DNA of 64,000 bases, from NCBI GenBank assembly GCA_016840165.1, contig JAEOSU010000076.1:22719-86718 (forward strand). The letters run 5' to 3'. This DNA is from Promethearchaeota archaeon. Its GTDB lineage: Archaea; Asgardarchaeota; Lokiarchaeia; Sigyniarchaeales; SOKP01. This document shows, piece after piece, positions 18,049 to 27,074 of the stretch. The notes beneath the pieces were generated by a model, which was not told the origin of the DNA, searched no databases, and saw only the letters and a program-made list of their open reading frames with translations. Both the position numbers and the translations under genes were made by a program. The first letter of the stretch is position 1. Each line of letters opens with the position of its first letter.

Positions 18049-19185
18049 TTAAATAATGGTTAAAAGGGGGTCACCTAATAGTGTCATTCCCATTGACTCG
18101 TTGTCGCTTGGACCATGTAAAGGATTCCAATACCATAATCTCATAGATTCACCAAATATCTTTCCTTGACTCAAAGGATTGTAGAAATAGCTGTTCATGG
18201 TCATACCACCGATTTTTGAAGAGCCTATGACTGCTAATGTATTATTAGAAAAGAGGTATTGTGTTCCCATATTGGCTGTATATTCGAAATTGCATGCGGA
18301 GCAAGCATATAAATTATAAAATAATGCTTTAGTATTAATATTTAAGATATCAGTGTAATTTACTTTCCCTTCCGTACCATAACCTCCTGAACCGAAAAGA
18401 TGTTCATAAGGCCAAGAATGGACAAAAACATGGATAAATTCATAAATATGAGTTAGGCGATTTTTATAATCAGCGGCAGTAGTAATACTATTAGTACTAA
18501 TACATGTAATATTAGAATAAGCGGTCATATCTCCAAGCCATTCACTAGTCCAAGCGGACCAATCATCATCAATATAGACTAGCTGTGAATGAGGACGCGA
18601 TAATTGACCGGTTCTATATGCATGATTCCGAGAAAAATAATTATAGTAGGCATTTAAATGGTTAGTATTATTAAGAGATTCTGGACATATACGACCCACC
18701 CAAATCTCGGGGAATTTATCACCTGTCCCGTTGTTATGTGAGTCAAAAAGCCCATCGGAAGGGTCTAAATCAACCCATTCTCCATCTAAATCAGTAAGGT
18801 ATAAATCGATTGGATAAGTTCTCCATAGTGCCCAAGAAGAATCATAATATCGCATTATTGCAGAGGGCAAATCTCCTATTAATACAGCGCCCTCTAAACC
18901 TCTTGGTTGTAAACTAGCATTAATTAAATCATCTCTAAGTGAAGTCACATTCGTATCAGACCAATTTACGATATCGACTAAATATCCTTGAGAAATTATA
19001 TCCTGTTCATATTGATTTACTTGGCTATAGATATTACTTGCAATGGTTGAATTAACATAAATTCTCACTACTCCAAAAGAAGTTTGATTTGTTGGTTTAA
19101 GGTAAGGAAGAATAACTGCCAGAATCCCCATAGTTGCAACTAATATTACTGCTATTATAATTGCAGCTTTATATTCTTTTTTCAA
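18049..19185 (-). CDS. Membrane-anchored gingipain-like (C25/caspase-fold) protein
   Basis: A 378-aa protein. Residues 7-27 form a signal anchor, with the rest extracytoplasmic. The sequence pattern IYSQVNQYEQDIISQGYLVDIV, AVLIGDLPSAI, PIDLYLTDLDGEWVD and FPEIWVGRI follows the peptidase C25 (gingipain) fold. The likely catalytic pair is H256 (VFVHSWPYEHLFGSGGYG) and C295 or C298 (YNLYACSACNFEY), followed by the strand AVIGSSKIGG. It may be a secreted cysteine protease. The double Cys and absence of a classic HG pair leave activity uncertain. N-glycosylation sequons (NxT/S) are frequent, as expected for a surface protein. Confidence 0.72.
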   Translation of the reverse strand: MKKEYKAAIIIAVILVATMGILAVILPYLKPTNQTSFGVVRIYVNSTIASNIYSQVNQYEQDIISQGYLVDIVNWSDTNVTSLRDDLINASLQPRGLEGAVLIGDLPSAIMRYYDSSWALWRTYPIDLYLTDLDGEWVDLDPSDGLFDSHNNGTGDKFPEIWVGRICPESLNNTNHLNAYYNYFSRNHAYRTGQLSRPHSQLVYIDDDWSAWTSEWLGDMTAYSNITCISTNSITTAADYKNRLTHIYEFIHVFVHSWPYEHLFGSGGYGTEGKVNYTDILNINTKALFYNLYACSACNFEYTANMGTQYLFSNNTLAVIGSSKIGGMTMNSYFYNPLSQGKIFGESMRLWYWNPLHGPSDNESMGMTLLGDPLLTII

Positions 19186-19295
19186 TCTTAACCCTCAATG
19201 AGATAATTTGATTAGTAATTGAATTTAGTAATAATATAAGAATAGAGGTATATATTTGTATCCTTTTAGAGAGGATTCTTTATTAATATGATATT

Positions 19296-20912
19296 TTATA
19301 CTTTAACCTTGTAACCCTTGAACAAATGTAAGAGATATGAGATTTCCTCGGAGCCATTTACAATTCTTTGAATATGGTAAGGTAAAGAGTTAAAGTCCAC
19401 AGATTTTCCTTCTATAACACGTTCTATAATCATTTCTACTAATTCAACATATCGTTTAGCTGTATTTCCTTTTATTTCTATTTCCGAAAGGATTTTTTGT
19501 GCTTTTTTAATACGACCATTAAGCACAGAAGATATTGCTGCTAAAATATAGGACTGAACAATATGAGAATAACCGATCTTTTTAATATTCGCAGCACGAT
19601 AATAATATTTATACACGTTTTTTACCATTTCATTTACTAAGAAATCTTTCGCCGTATCTAATTGCTGGTAAAACTTAATACTTTCTAATATTAAGGTAGC
19701 TGCGGTAAAAAACTGTTTACTCTTCAATCCTTCTTTAGCGATAATATTAAGCCCCCTAATAATTTGATTAAAAATTCCGAAGCGATTGTATTCGAGGTTT
19801 GCTTCAACTGCGATATCATAAGCATTTAGATAACTTTCCGTTGAGTCATTAACATTTCCTATTTTCCAATAGCAATCTCCTGCTTTAACGAAATGCTTAT
19901 AAGAGAGTTCATTATTATTCAGTTCTCTAAAGGTGACTGCAGCATTATAAAAGTTGGCTCCTGCCTCATTATAATCTTCAATTTTTTCAGTGTAGTTACC
20001 AGCTAAAATAAAACACGAAGCAGACTCAATTATATTTTTGTTTATTTCTTGATAGCATAAAGCGGCGCCGCGATAATATCCAGCAATTTTTTGATAATTA
20101 TCTTCGTTCTTTATTATCCTTTCCGCTAAATTTATGTAGGATCCCGCTTCCTTTTTCGAAAAGTTGATGAATTGATCCTCATCATCTATTAATTTATATA
20201 AATTTTTTAATACATGAAAAATTTGAGACAATGCGAGGTGATCATTTTTCTTGTCATATTTTTCATAGATTTCATTAAAAATTTCTATTCCATCCGAGAT
20301 TAGATCGTTTGCTTTTTTTATCTCCCCTAAATCTTGATAAGATTTGGCGATTTGTTGGTATGAGTATGAGAGTAAGTCGAAGAAAAGATATTCTTTAGCA
20401 ATGTCAATAACCAAACTAAAATATCGTATAGCTTTTTTATAATACGAAATTCGCAGATACAATTCCGCAATATTTTGATAGTTTTGAAGTAATTTTCGAA
20501 TCTCATTAAATTCTTTTAGAAGTTTGCTTTCTTGTCGCATATAGCTTATTGCATTTAAAATGTACTTCTTTTCTAATTTCTTATTCTTGAATTTTTCAGA
20601 ATATAGATCAGCTAACCTTTTATAAATTTCTGCAATCTCATGAAATTTAGCTTGTAATTTATAGGAATTTATTTGCTTTTCCCAGAAATCAATAGAAAGT
20701 TTGTATAGCTTATATGCTTGAGAAGAATTTAATTCTTCAATGATTTCCGCCACAGAACATAAAAATTCTCCCGCTTCTTCGAATTCTTTTGATTCAGCTA
20801 AATCTTTAGCAAAGATTCTTGCATCTTCTACGATGGTTAAAATTAAACCAAATTTTTCTCTTAAATTTTTGATATTCTCTACTTTTGAGATCTTGATACT
20901 TAGGTGCTCCAA
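19296..20912 (-). CDS. TPR/SNAP-like helical repeat protein
   Basis: A 538-aa soluble protein built of repeating helix pairs of 35-40 residues. Examples are AKDLAESKEFEEAGEFLCSVAEI, ISYYKKAIRYFSLVIDIAKEY, AGNYTEKIEDYNEAGANFYNAAV and AGDCYWKIGNVNDSTESYLNAYDIA. The pattern of AGDCYWK-type helices resembles TPR and alpha-SNAP-like repeats, so a scaffold role is likely. A specific partner cannot be inferred. Similar TPR proteins are common in Asgard genomes. The 317-bp upstream gap holds an inverted repeat (21023-21043). Confidence 0.65.
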   Translation of the reverse strand: MEHLSIKISKVENIKNLREKFGLILTIVEDARIFAKDLAESKEFEEAGEFLCSVAEIIEELNSSQAYKLYKLSIDFWEKQINSYKLQAKFHEIAEIYKRLADLYSEKFKNKKLEKKYILNAISYMRQESKLLKEFNEIRKLLQNYQNIAELYLRISYYKKAIRYFSLVIDIAKEYLFFDLLSYSYQQIAKSYQDLGEIKKANDLISDGIEIFNEIYEKYDKKNDHLALSQIFHVLKNLYKLIDDEDQFINFSKKEAGSYINLAERIIKNEDNYQKIAGYYRGAALCYQEINKNIIESASCFILAGNYTEKIEDYNEAGANFYNAAVTFRELNNNELSYKHFVKAGDCYWKIGNVNDSTESYLNAYDIAVEANLEYNRFGIFNQIIRGLNIIAKEGLKSKQFFTAATLILESIKFYQQLDTAKDFLVNEMVKNVYKYYYRAANIKKIGYSHIVQSYILAAISSVLNGRIKKAQKILSEIEIKGNTAKRYVELVEMIIERVIEGKSVDFNSLPYHIQRIVNGSEEISYLLHLFKGYKVKV

Positions 20913-21022
20913 ATATTCTCTAGTATCACTGTAGATATCTTCTTGAAGTATCTAAAATCAACTCTTCTTGAAAAAGTTAAGATTTATGCAGTAAAATTAA
21001 TTAATACATAAAAATTATGGTT

Positions 21023-21043
21023 TTTTGAACATAAAGTTCAAAA
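21023..21043. promoter_or_regulatory. Perfect 8-bp inverted repeat, possible operator
   Basis: TTTTGAAC-ataaa-GTTCAAAA is a perfect dyad in the divergent gap (20913-21238) between the TPR gene and the MoaD-like gene. The spacing suits a dimeric regulator. It lies about 110 bp from the TPR gene start. The rest of the gap is AT-rich with no other feature. Confidence 0.4.
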
Positions 21044-21238
21044 GTTATTATTTTTCTTATCCCTAATTCAATCTACTTAAAAAATAAATAACATAGGAAT
21101 GAATTTACATGTTTATAAACTGACTAAATAATCAAAGCGACACTTTTAGAATTATAGAAATAGTTTTAAATATTAAAAGAGTTTTAATTATATTAATTCT
21201 AATTAATTAAATTGTAGAAAAATTTATAGGTGGTTTTA

Positions 21239-21448
21239 ATTAAACAAATTGCTGAATTATTAGAAACGGGTTTGTACGAGACATTTAAGACCGAAAAGCA
21301 AATAATGGTAAAAGATTTACTTAAAGAATTGAACTTAGAAGGAAAATATTTTGGAATCCTTGTTGATGGCAAGAAAGCAGATGAGAACACTTTAATCAAT
21401 GAAGATTCGGACGTTTTAATATTACCTCATATCGCCGGAGGGCTATAG
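21239..21448 (+). CDS. MoaD/ThiS-like ubiquitin-fold sulfur carrier or small modifier
   Basis: A beta-grasp protein of 69 aa from ATT at 21239, or 72 aa from GTG at 21230. It has the ThiS/MoaD/SAMP pattern: MVKDLLKELNL, FGILVDGKKADENTLINEDSDVLILPHIAGG plus a final Leu. The C-terminal Gly-Gly is the adenylation/thiocarboxylation or conjugation site. The extra Leu after GG means processing would be needed, as for ubiquitin-like proteins, or that the last residue is tolerated. The GTG lies inside the AGGTGG Shine-Dalgarno. ATT is at better spacing (5 nt). It is convergent with RNase Z. Confidence 0.78.
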   Translation: MKQIAELLETGLYETFKTEKQIMVKDLLKELNLEGKYFGILVDGKKADENTLINEDSDVLILPHIAGGL

Positions 21449-21500
21449 TTATATTTTTTTTAATTCCTATTTTATAAAGTAATTTTATCACTAAACTTGG

Positions 21501-22481
21501 TTATTTAAGCTCAATACGAAGAAGATCCTTTGCCAATAAGCTATTTGGAAATATTTCTTTGGCTTCGTTTAACAATTCTACCGCATCTTCTTGATATCTA
21601 GAAGAGATATGTGTTAAGATCAATTGCTTTGCATTCATTTTTACTGCACTATTCGCAGCATCTACAGAGGTAGAATGTTTTTTTTCAATAGCAACATCAG
21701 CCAAACTTTTTGAAAATGTTGCTTCATGTACCAAAATATCAGAGTTCTTGCCTAACTCTATTAAATTTTCACTTGGAGCAGTATCTCCGGAATAAGTGAT
21801 TTTTCTTCCCAATCTTTTTGGTCCCACAATTCCTTCCTTCAAAGGATCGATTTTTTTTCCTTGGAATTCAATTATTTGACCTTCATGTAATTTCTTCCAG
21901 ATTCTACTTTCTGGTATTCCAATTTCTCTTGCCCGATCAGGGTTAAACTTTCCATTTCGTGGTTTTTCTATAAAACTATAACCATAGGTTAGTACTGAAT
22001 GATTTACTAATGTATATTTAAGTTGATATTTATCATCTTCAAAAATGATGTTATTTCTTAATCGAATTTCACTTTGAGCTTGATCGGAATCTAAGCCGTC
22101 AAACATTATTAATTTATTATTGGTATGATGGATTTCAAAAATTCTAAGTGGATAAGTTGCTTTAAGTCCTAATATTTTTTTGTGGAGAAATAGATATAGA
22201 AAAAGATTTGGAGGTCCAAAAATAGATAAGGGAGCATTTCTGTCGATTAGTCCGAAACGAAATAAGAGCCCCGGAAGACCAATGATATGATCTCCGTGAA
22301 AATGAGATATTAGAATTTTTAAAGGTTTATTGAATTTTAAACCAGCGTTAATAATTCCTCTTTGAATATCCTCTCCACAATCGAAAATAATAAGTTCATT
22401 CTTATATTTTAATGCGATAGCGGGTAAATTTCGTTCTTGTACGGGTATCGCGGCAGATGACCCTAAAATAATTAGTTCCAT
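21501..22481 (-). CDS. rnz: Ribonuclease Z (tRNA 3' processing endonuclease)
   Basis: A 326-aa beta-lactamase-fold nuclease of normal short-form length. The metal motif is HFHGDH (H60, H62, D64, H65). Further histidines come from NHS, GDTAPSEN and the C-terminal LILTHISSRY segment. EATFSKSLADVA and the flexible-arm region (GRKITYSGD) are also family marks. RNase Z cuts tRNA precursors 3' of the discriminator base so that CCA can be added. It lies 14 bp downstream of the coiled-coil gene on the same strand, possibly in one operon. Confidence 0.93.
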   Translation of the reverse strand: MELIILGSSAAIPVQERNLPAIALKYKNELIIFDCGEDIQRGIINAGLKFNKPLKILISHFHGDHIIGLPGLLFRFGLIDRNAPLSIFGPPNLFLYLFLHKKILGLKATYPLRIFEIHHTNNKLIMFDGLDSDQAQSEIRLRNNIIFEDDKYQLKYTLVNHSVLTYGYSFIEKPRNGKFNPDRAREIGIPESRIWKKLHEGQIIEFQGKKIDPLKEGIVGPKRLGRKITYSGDTAPSENLIELGKNSDILVHEATFSKSLADVAIEKKHSTSVDAANSAVKMNAKQLILTHISSRYQEDAVELLNEAKEIFPNSLLAKDLLRIELK

Positions 22482-22495
22482 TAAAAATCATTATA

Positions 22496-23788
22496 TTAAG
22501 TACTTTTTCTTAGCTGGGATATTTCTAATCTTTGTTGGATATTCTGTTTTTTCAGATCTTCAATTATACTTTTAAGTTCTTCAATTCTTAAGAAAGTATC
22601 TGGATTTTCTTCTGATATGCTCCCGTTTGGGGTTAGATTCTTTGCTTTTAGCACACTTAATTCATTTTTTAAATCGAAAATGAATTGATCCTTTTGTTTT
22701 AATTGATTTTCTAGGATCTCATAGCTCTTCTTAATTCGAATAGCCTCATTTTTTATAGTTGCAACCTCCTCATCCTTAATGCTTAAATTTCTTTGTGCCT
22801 CATCTAATTTCTGTTGTAGGAAACCAGCCATTTCTCTCTGGATTTTTAATTTTTCATTAATATTTCTGGGAGCAGTGGTATTGTCAGATAAATTTTGTGT
22901 ATGGGGTCCATTAGATTGAGTTTCTAAAAGTTGGATTCGTGTTTTTGCCTTGTTAAGTTTATTTTGTAATTCTTCTACAACTTGATCTAATGGTTGGGAT
23001 TGTTTTGATTGCTTCAATGTTGCTATTAGTTCATTTAACTCTTTAATCTGTTTATTTTTCGAATCTAACTCTTGGGTTAAAGAAGCGATTGCTACCCCAT
23101 CTTTTCCACTAGAACTAGCTTTTTCATATTTTTTTATTTTCTTTTTTAAATCTTCATTTTGTCGTTTAACTTTAGTCAAGGTTTCTTGAAGATCCTCTAA
23201 TAAGACTTTTGTAACATTCTCTGAGGATTTACTTTCATTAATAGAAGGAACCTCTTCTATTCGTTTATTTAGAATTGAGATTTCTTCTTTGAGACTTTCA
23301 ATTTCTTTATTTTTCTCCTCAACCACATCAGAATAATCATCAAGCTCTCCTTTTCCCGTTCTTTTTAATCTTTTAATCAAGGATTCCTGCTTGTTAATTT
23401 TATCTTGTAGTTCCTTAACTAAAATATTAAGTGGTTGCTTATCTCTTAAATCTTCAACCCTTATAACGGAAGAGGACCCATTTTCTGCACTTTTTATCGT
23501 TTCTAATTCTTTTTGGGCATCAATCTTTTCTTTTCTCAAAAAACCCATACGATCTTTTAAATCTCGTATTTCTTTCTCTTTTACATCCAACTCAATTTCT
23601 AATCTAGTTTGTTTTACTTTTTTCGAATGTTTTTTTGATTTTTTATTTGGAATCAATTCCTCTAATTTCATAATCTCATCTTCTAAATATTCGATTTTAT
23701 CGAGATATTCAGAGATTTCACTGTCTTTTTTATTTATTTCCAGTTGTAACCTTTCAAGTTGCTTTTTCAGATTATTCTCTTCCGTCAT
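22496..23788 (-). CDS. Long coiled-coil protein
   Basis: A 430-aa protein, nearly all heptad-type coiled coil: KKQLERLQLEINKKDSEISEYL, LKDRMGFLRKEKIDAQKELETI, IEELKSIIEDLKKQNIQQRLEI. A Lys-rich patch (NKKSKKHSKKVKQTR, about 48-62) and Ser-rich breaks (SSSGKDG, GPHTQN) interrupt it. It has no globular domain, signal or membrane span. Its role may be structural or cytoskeletal, but this is inference. Similarity searches would be dominated by coiled-coil bias. It is immediately upstream of rnz. Confidence 0.6.
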   Translation of the reverse strand: MTEENNLKKQLERLQLEINKKDSEISEYLDKIEYLEDEIMKLEELIPNKKSKKHSKKVKQTRLEIELDVKEKEIRDLKDRMGFLRKEKIDAQKELETIKSAENGSSSVIRVEDLRDKQPLNILVKELQDKINKQESLIKRLKRTGKGELDDYSDVVEEKNKEIESLKEEISILNKRIEEVPSINESKSSENVTKVLLEDLQETLTKVKRQNEDLKKKIKKYEKASSSGKDGVAIASLTQELDSKNKQIKELNELIATLKQSKQSQPLDQVVEELQNKLNKAKTRIQLLETQSNGPHTQNLSDNTTAPRNINEKLKIQREMAGFLQQKLDEAQRNLSIKDEEVATIKNEAIRIKKSYEILENQLKQKDQFIFDLKNELSVLKAKNLTPNGSISEENPDTFLRIEELKSIIEDLKKQNIQQRLEISQLRKST

Positions 23789-23875
23789 GTTTGATTTATA
23801 GGAAAAATTTTGAAATTATCTTTATATAAGTTACATCTTTAACTATATTTTTAATCTTTTTCATAAAAATATGTT

Positions 23876-25792
23876 CTAATACATTTCGAAATCCTTGATT
23901 GTAAATTTCCTTAGTTTTTTCATAATTGGATAAAGACTTAATGTATTAAATAACCCATAAGCAAGAAATAATATCATTATAAACAGAAAAGGTACTAAAA
24001 TATTGGGTAGATAAACTCTTTCAAATATAAAAATAGAATTTAATATCATTCCTACTCCCAAACTTAACCCAAGAGAGGGAATTATGACATACATTGCTTC
24101 TAAAAATAATACTTTTCTTATGATTTTACTCTTAGCGCCTATCGCCCTCATAACTAAGAAGTCTTTTACTTTCTCCATGATACTTCCTTTTTGATAATTA
24201 TAAAGAGAGAGAATCGCAACTAAGCTCATTATCACTATTAAAATCGTAGGAAAGAAACCTAAATTTGAGACAAAATTAAGATTCTTTTCAAATATCGGAG
24301 CCAGTTGAAGATAACTAAATTCTTGCCCTAAAGAATTATTAATTACGGTTTCTAATTCATATTGAATATTATTGATTGCCTCTGGTTTTATTTGAATAAA
24401 TGCTAAATTGACTTGATTTGAAGTTAAGTTCATGCTTTCCCGAAATTTGTTAATATCAATATAACTTGCATAACCACTATACAAACTATCGATAATTACA
24501 CCAGAAATATCAAAAGCATAATCTAATTCATCAAAAAAGATAGCTTGGTCAAAAGAAAAATCAAAAAAGTTATATGCCAAACCATCTCCAATCACTGCAT
24601 AATAACTTGATGTTCCTTTTTTTGTTGTGAATTCTCCTTCAATTTCAAAATTTTGGAGTACATTTGTATCATTAACTCCAATAACGGGGAAAACACCTTT
24701 TCTATTCTGACCTATAGAGATATATCCACCCTCTGGAGTAATATGAATTCCAGATAATTCTTGAGCTTCTATGAAGTTAATTAGACGAAATTCTTTGGAC
24801 TGTATTTCTGATATCGAGTTTAATCCATCAAGAGAAGTGAAATTAAATAAATAATCTTGTTGCAAAAAGTCTATATTATTATTCACCACAAGATCTGGAT
24901 TATGAAACATTTCATACATTAAAGAATAGTTATAAACAACATCTTGATGTCCTATGACTATAAGGTTTTCTGTTTGTGATTTTTTTACCCAATTATATGA
25001 GGAGTTACTTAATACAATGGTTCCCAGCCCTAATGTAAAGAGTATCAATGAGATAATAGAAAATACTATAATATACCTCTTAAACTCTCCCTTCTTTCTG
25101 ATAGTGTTGATAACTGAAATTTTAAAATTCAACCCAATTGATGATAACCATTTAGGAATTAATTTTAGACTTTTAGATGCGCTATAATTATATGGAATAT
25201 CCTTAGAAAAATTTCTAACAATTTTTTGATTCCCTATTTTTCTTAATAAATATCCAGGTATAATGAAAATACCCGCTATACAGGATGCGAATAAAATAGG
25301 AGTATAGATAAGATCCAACTGAAATGTGAGCGCAAAATCATTTAATATCAATATATATGCGAAAATGGAAAAGAATAATATACCTATAATAATTCCTATG
25401 AAAAACGCTATAATAAAGATGACATATATCTCAGTTAAATAAAAACCATACAATTTATGAGGTAATGAGCCTAGTGCTCTCATTATAGCAATATCGCGTT
25501 TCTTAGAAATAACCAAAGTACAACTTATTATAATAACGACAGTAAACGCTAAAATCATCATTAAGACTATAATTAAATTATTAAAGTCGGTATAAATTAT
25601 GTTAATTCCACCTGAAAAGAAGTAGGTATTTGTGAAACTATATTGAATAAAGTTATTCAATCCTATAGAGGATCCAAAGTAAATTGAAAACTCTGTGGCC
25701 GAAATAATTAATATTAAAATAAATAGATAAGGATAAGACATATCTTTTTTCCGAGAAATATCTTTAATCGCAAAATCGAGTGAAATTGGCAA
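23876..25792 (-). CDS. ABC transporter permease, FtsX/MacB/LolC-like
   Basis: A 638-aa protein with a membrane segment near the N-terminus (residues about 22-41) and two FtsX-type bundles. The first bundle is near 75-190 (SCTLVISKKRDIAIMRALGSLPHKLYGFYL). The second is at the C-terminus (IMEKVKDFLVMRAIGAKSKIIRKVLFLEAMYV). The paired K(R)DxxxxRAxGA motifs contact the ATPase. A large extracytoplasmic domain (about 260-500) separates further helices. The cognate ATPase gene is 31 bp upstream. Such systems export lipoproteins or peptides or drive mechanotransmission. The substrate is unknown. Confidence 0.85.
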   Translation of the reverse strand: MPISLDFAIKDISRKKDMSYPYLFILILIISATEFSIYFGSSIGLNNFIQYSFTNTYFFSGGINIIYTDFNNLIIVLMMILAFTVVIIISCTLVISKKRDIAIMRALGSLPHKLYGFYLTEIYVIFIIAFFIGIIIGILFFSIFAYILILNDFALTFQLDLIYTPILFASCIAGIFIIPGYLLRKIGNQKIVRNFSKDIPYNYSASKSLKLIPKWLSSIGLNFKISVINTIRKKGEFKRYIIVFSIISLILFTLGLGTIVLSNSSYNWVKKSQTENLIVIGHQDVVYNYSLMYEMFHNPDLVVNNNIDFLQQDYLFNFTSLDGLNSISEIQSKEFRLINFIEAQELSGIHITPEGGYISIGQNRKGVFPVIGVNDTNVLQNFEIEGEFTTKKGTSSYYAVIGDGLAYNFFDFSFDQAIFFDELDYAFDISGVIIDSLYSGYASYIDINKFRESMNLTSNQVNLAFIQIKPEAINNIQYELETVINNSLGQEFSYLQLAPIFEKNLNFVSNLGFFPTILIVIMSLVAILSLYNYQKGSIMEKVKDFLVMRAIGAKSKIIRKVLFLEAMYVIIPSLGLSLGVGMILNSIFIFERVYLPNILVPFLFIMILFLAYGLFNTLSLYPIMKKLRKFTIKDFEMY

Positions 25793-25823
25793 TCACCATT
25801 AGGTTTTTTAGAGATTTTTTCTA

Positions 25824-26582
25824 TTACGGAACATAATTTTCATTAATAATTTTTCCATCTTCAAAACTTATGATTCTATTGGCAAGTTCAATTAAAAATT
25901 CGTCATGAGTAGCAATAATAATAGTTTTATCTTGTTCTTTCATATTTTTGAATAAATCTCGTATGAAAATGCTGGTCTCCTTATCTAAATTAGCCGTTGG
26001 TTCATCTGCTAAAATTAAGGGAGGATCATTTGCTAACGCTCGAGCAATTGCAACTCTTTGTTGTTCCCCGGCAGAAAGTTGAAAAGGAAGATGTTCTCGA
26101 CGGGATCCGAGTCCAATTTCTTTTAAAAGAGAAACTGCTTTTTCCCTTTGAGTTTTAAGACCTAAACCAGTTAAACTCATAGGGAACATGATGTTCTCTT
26201 CAGCGGTTAAGGTGCTAATAAGGTTGTAATTTTGAAAGATAAAACCTGAATTGATCAATCTAAAGGTTGATAGACTCTCTTCGTCCATATCTGTAATTTT
26301 CACTCCACTTGAGATAATAGTACCAGAATTTGGACTATCTAATGCACCTAAAAGGTTTAATAATGTGGTCTTGCCCGCGCCTGATGGTCCTTTTATTACA
26401 ACAAAATCGTTGAGCATAAATTCTAAGGAGACATTATCTACTGCTCGGACAACATACTCTCCTATTTCATAATCTTTCGTAACATTTTGTGCTACAATTA
26501 TCATATTTTTATCATATATGATTTCGGATGTTTCTTTTAGGGCTAGATCATCTATCTCTCTTTTTGACATTTTACAATTCAC
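25824..26582 (-). CDS. ABC transporter ATP-binding protein (LolD/MacB type)
   Basis: A 252-aa ATPase. Walker A is GPSGAGKTT (near residue 79), the Q-loop is IFQNYNLI, the signature is LSAGEQQRVAIARALA, Walker B is LILADEPTANLD and the H-loop is IIATHDE. The signature has A in place of the usual second G (LSGGE to LSAGE), a tolerated variant in LolD-type proteins. An N-terminal ~25-residue extension precedes the domain. It forms an operon with the downstream permease. Confidence 0.93.
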   Translation of the reverse strand: MNCKMSKREIDDLALKETSEIIYDKNMIIVAQNVTKDYEIGEYVVRAVDNVSLEFMLNDFVVIKGPSGAGKTTLLNLLGALDSPNSGTIISSGVKITDMDEESLSTFRLINSGFIFQNYNLISTLTAEENIMFPMSLTGLGLKTQREKAVSLLKEIGLGSRREHLPFQLSAGEQQRVAIARALANDPPLILADEPTANLDKETSIFIRDLFKNMKEQDKTIIIATHDEFLIELANRIISFEDGKIINENYVP

Positions 26583-26693
26583 ATATTATTCATAGCATGA
26601 TTCTTTTCTAAATAATAATAATTCCTTTAAATTGTTAATTATACATTTTCAAATAAACCAGAATATCATTAATAAAAAATTTGGGAAAAAAAG

Positions 26694-26701
26694 TTTATAT
26701 A
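26694..26701 (+). promoter_or_regulatory. TATA box of the candidate ncRNA
   Basis: TTTATATA preceded by a purine-rich BRE-like run (gggaaaaaaag). It lies about 26 bp before 26722, where the 5' arm of the predicted RNA begins. This matches archaeal TATA-to-start spacing. Confidence 0.6.
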
Positions 26702-26721
26702 CAACCTTGTCATATATGTGA

Positions 26722-26879
26722 TCAGAGGGAAGCGTGAAAATAGCACGATATTTTTCGTGTAAAAATATAATATCCCCTAATTTCCTAATTAAAAATGGTA
26801 AAAATACCTAAATTTTATCCCAAAATCTTAAACCTGCACTTAGGTTTTTGATTTTCTCGCTTCCTTCTACTCTTATTTT
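26722..26879 (+). ncRNA. Candidate structured non-coding RNA (~155 nt)
   Basis: The gap 26583-27074 has no ORF, but 26724-26741 pairs with 26851-26868 in an 18-position helix. Core pairs are GGAAGCG (26728-26734) with CGCTTCC (26858-26864) and GAAAAT with ATTTTC, with one T-T mismatch and one G-U. Inside are three hairpins. These are 26743-26760 (GCACGA/TCGTGT), 26797-26808 (GGTA/TACC, weak) and 26830-26847 (AAACCT/AGGTTT, 6-nt loop). A TATA box sits at the correct distance upstream and a T-rich tract follows at 26871-26879. It does not resemble SRP RNA, RNase P RNA, 5S rRNA or tRNA. A long leader or riboswitch for the 27075 gene is an alternative, but the T-tract and the gene's own TATA argue against it. 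Confidence 0.55.
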
Positions 26880-27074
26880 TGAACAAATATAAATAATTCA
26901 ATTCTATAACTATTTCTATCCATTTAATTCTTGAATTTAGATAAATTATACTCATTTCTTTACCAAAAATGTCAAATTTTCAATTAATTCTATAAAAAAA
27001 ATTTAAACAACTTCAAGATTTATAATATCTAAAGTATAATTTTAAGTAATATATTTAAAATGGGGTAAATTTTA

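Noticed and set aside
23391..23801. Long open frame on the plus strand opposite the coiled-coil gene
   Set aside because: Its Ser/Phe/Leu-rich composition is the mirror of Lys/Glu-rich coiled-coil codons. No family or start signal.
26722..26879. Reading the 26.7-kb inverted repeat as a MITE or IS remnant
   Set aside because: No flanking target duplication is seen, no transposase piece is nearby, and a TATA box and internal hairpins fit an RNA better. Not excluded, but less likely.
26722..26879. 5S rRNA, SRP RNA or RNase P RNA
   Set aside because: None of the conserved motifs (5S loop sequences, SRP GNAR/helix 8, RNase P conserved core) can be found, and the length of about 155 nt fits none well.
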